This document shows, one piece after another, positions 31,973 through 32,801 of a stretch of 32,801 nucleotides of DNA. Numbering within the stretch: the stretch's first letter is position 1; every line of letters starts with the position of its first letter. The notes under the pieces were generated by a model. That model saw nothing but the letters and a program-made list of their open reading frames with translations, ran no database searches and had not been told where the DNA came from. Made by a program: the position numbers and the translations under genes. This DNA is from AG-12 sp027319585 (GTDB lineage Bacteria > Chloroflexota > Dormibacteria > Aeolococcales > Bog-877): NCBI GenBank assembly GCA_027319585.1, contig DAHVMY010000022.1:1-32801 (forward strand), given 5' to 3'.

Positions 31973-32315
31973 TCCTTGGTGAGTGGGTCGGACGCCGCTT
32001 TGCTGATCTCATCGGATCTCGGAGTCATGTATGTCCCCCTGCAATGACGGAACCCAATTTTCGGTGACGGATGAGGAGGTAGTCGTAGCAGGTAACGGAT
32101 AGAGGTCCGGAGGAAGGAGTGCGAGCACAGTGGGGGCCCGTTTCGTGAATGGTCGTTTGCGCCAATTTCTCTCGAAATCACGCTCTGAAGATTGAGGAGT
32201 GGGGCGGCGACCTCCTGTTCCAGGGGGTTTGGGTCCTTACGGTGCGTCGCAGGTGGTGCTCGTTGTCGGGTTGGCATGGGTCGCGAAGCGGCCCGGCTCG
32301 GTCATACTGCACGCC
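31973..32315. other. Gene-poor, A/T-richer stretch after the integrase remnant
   Basis: No convincing gene is seen in these 343 bases. Open frames on either strand (for example on the minus strand over 31882-32277) have no recognisable motifs and no ribosome site. Parts such as 32040-32070 and 32145-32200 are visibly richer in A and T than the rest of the window, suggesting foreign DNA or remnants of a mobile element. I found no second copy of the tRNA-Lys 3' end here. Confidence 0.5.
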
Positions 32316-32684
32316 ATGGCCGCTGACACACCCGAACTGGACCCCTCTCTGCCACAGCGCCGATTCGGCTGGCGGAACATGTTCGTCGCGCCCGACGAGG
32401 ATCCCCGCTGCTCCGCTCCCACACTTGGCGAGCTCGCGACCCTCACCGGGTATCTGGACGCTTATCGCCAGACCATGGAGCTAAAGTGCCAGGGGCTCGA
32501 TCCGGAACAGATGGCGCGGCGCTCGGTGCCGCCCTCTGACATGTCCCTGCTCGGGCTCGTCCGCCACATGGCCGATGTGGAGCGGTACTGGTTTCGGCAG
32601 GTGCTTGCTCGCGAGGATTCCGCACGCCACTTCGGTGCTACTAAGCCGAGCGTGAGTTTCCGGACTAAGCGGTCGCGTCGGTGA
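32316..32684 (+). pseudogene. DinB/DUF664 family gene, 3' end lost
   Basis: From ATG 32316 the frame codes for 122 residues. TLGELATLTGYLDAYRQTME, then GLDPEQMARRSVPPSDMSLL and GLVRHMADVERYWFRQVLA, match the first half of the DUF664/DinB-like four-helix bundle, including the first metal histidine in RHMADVERYW. Family members normally continue for some 60-100 residues with further helices and histidines. Here similarity stops near GATKPS (about 32640), and the rest is read out of the flank of an IS630-type element, whose transposase gene ends antisense at 32665. The enzyme, if made, would lack the other metal ligands. Confidence 0.75.
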
Positions 32685-32801
32685 TGTAGGCGAGGTGGGG
32701 ATCGCCGAAGAACCCCCGGACGGTTTCTGGGAGCCGCTGAAGGCGGCGCAGGGCGTCGTGGGCGATCGCCTTGAGCTCGTTCTTGGACTGGGGAACCTTA
32801 C
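32665..32801 (-). mobile_element. IS630 family transposase, C-terminal end (5' part outside window)
   Basis: On the minus strand a frame enters from the window edge and ends with TAG at 32667-32665. Its 44 residues include KVPQSKNELKAIAHDALRRL, then QRLPETVRGFFGDPHLAYI. This is the characteristic C-terminus of IS630/Tc1-mariner-type transposases, after the DDE catalytic core. The insertion sequence end probably lies around 32636-32650, within the DUF664 frame. IS630 elements insert at TA, and a TA is present at 32641-32642 region. The terminal repeat cannot be confirmed without the other end. Confidence 0.8.

Noticed and set aside
31882..32277. A 131-codon minus-strand open frame over the integrase end and gap
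   Set aside because: No motif, no ribosome site, and it runs antisense through the clear integrase C-terminus.
32271..32308. Promoter-like TTGGCA and CATACT before the DUF664 gene
   Set aside because: The boxes are 26 bases apart, too far for a sigma-70-type promoter.
1..32801. CRISPR arrays, rRNA genes and defence systems
   Set aside because: No regularly spaced repeats, no rRNA-like sequence and no known defence gene set were seen on reading both strands.

Overview
This is a GC-rich chromosomal segment from a free-living bacterium of the Terrabacteria side of the tree. Gene content is partly actinobacterium-like: a fused Ada-AlkA repair protein beside ogt, NrdR, a RegX3/PhoB-type regulator, and MoxR-DUF58-transglutaminase genes. 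It also has genes more typical of Firmicutes and Chloroflexota: a PII-like cyclic-di-AMP receptor directly after tmk, and a Ycf45/SpoIIIAA-like R3H ATPase. I infer a Candidatus Dormibacterota or Chloroflexota-like soil lineage. This rests on gene content only, since no rRNA is present.

Layout. Positions 1-426 hold the end of a sulfite-oxidase-like molybdoenzyme. It is followed by an AI-2E/PerM family membrane protein and, on the other strand, nrdR-yggS with two NrdR-box-like sites in front of nrdR. Next come an aldo/keto reductase with a strong terminator hairpin and a divergent three-gene MacB/FtsX-type ABC exporter (4165-8844) whose first ATPase carries an AbrB-like tail. A minus-strand msrA follows. 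Positions 9580-14284 form a tightly overlapping minus-strand operon: SixA-like histidine phosphatase, soluble PAS histidine kinase, PhoU, PhoB-type regulator, ABC-2 ATPase and ABC-2 permease. It diverges from ppx and a CHAD gene (14405-16316). Together these look like a phosphate/polyphosphate signalling block without a Pst transporter.

A thiO-like glycine oxidase (plus strand) then converges on a minus-strand cluster moxR-DUF58-transglutaminase-MBL hydrolase (17570-22877). Upstream of that lies the unit R3H ATPase-tmk-darA (22967-25601), then a double-GNAT-like protein. The fused ada-alkA and ogt are divergent and share a striking 19-bp inverted repeat (28249-28297). pdxS-pdxT follow on the minus strand.

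From 30640 the character changes. A tRNA-Lys(TTT) gene is followed immediately by a wrecked tyrosine integrase (four frameshifts and a TAG), then an A/T-richer gene-poor stretch, a DinB/DUF664 gene whose 3' half is missing, and at the window edge the C-terminus of an IS630-type transposase that appears to have cut it. This is a tRNA-anchored, decayed mobile region.

Most long open frames opposite or beside these genes are GC-rich shadows and are not annotated. Starts are by inspection. GTG and TTG starts with 4-base stop/start overlaps are frequent.
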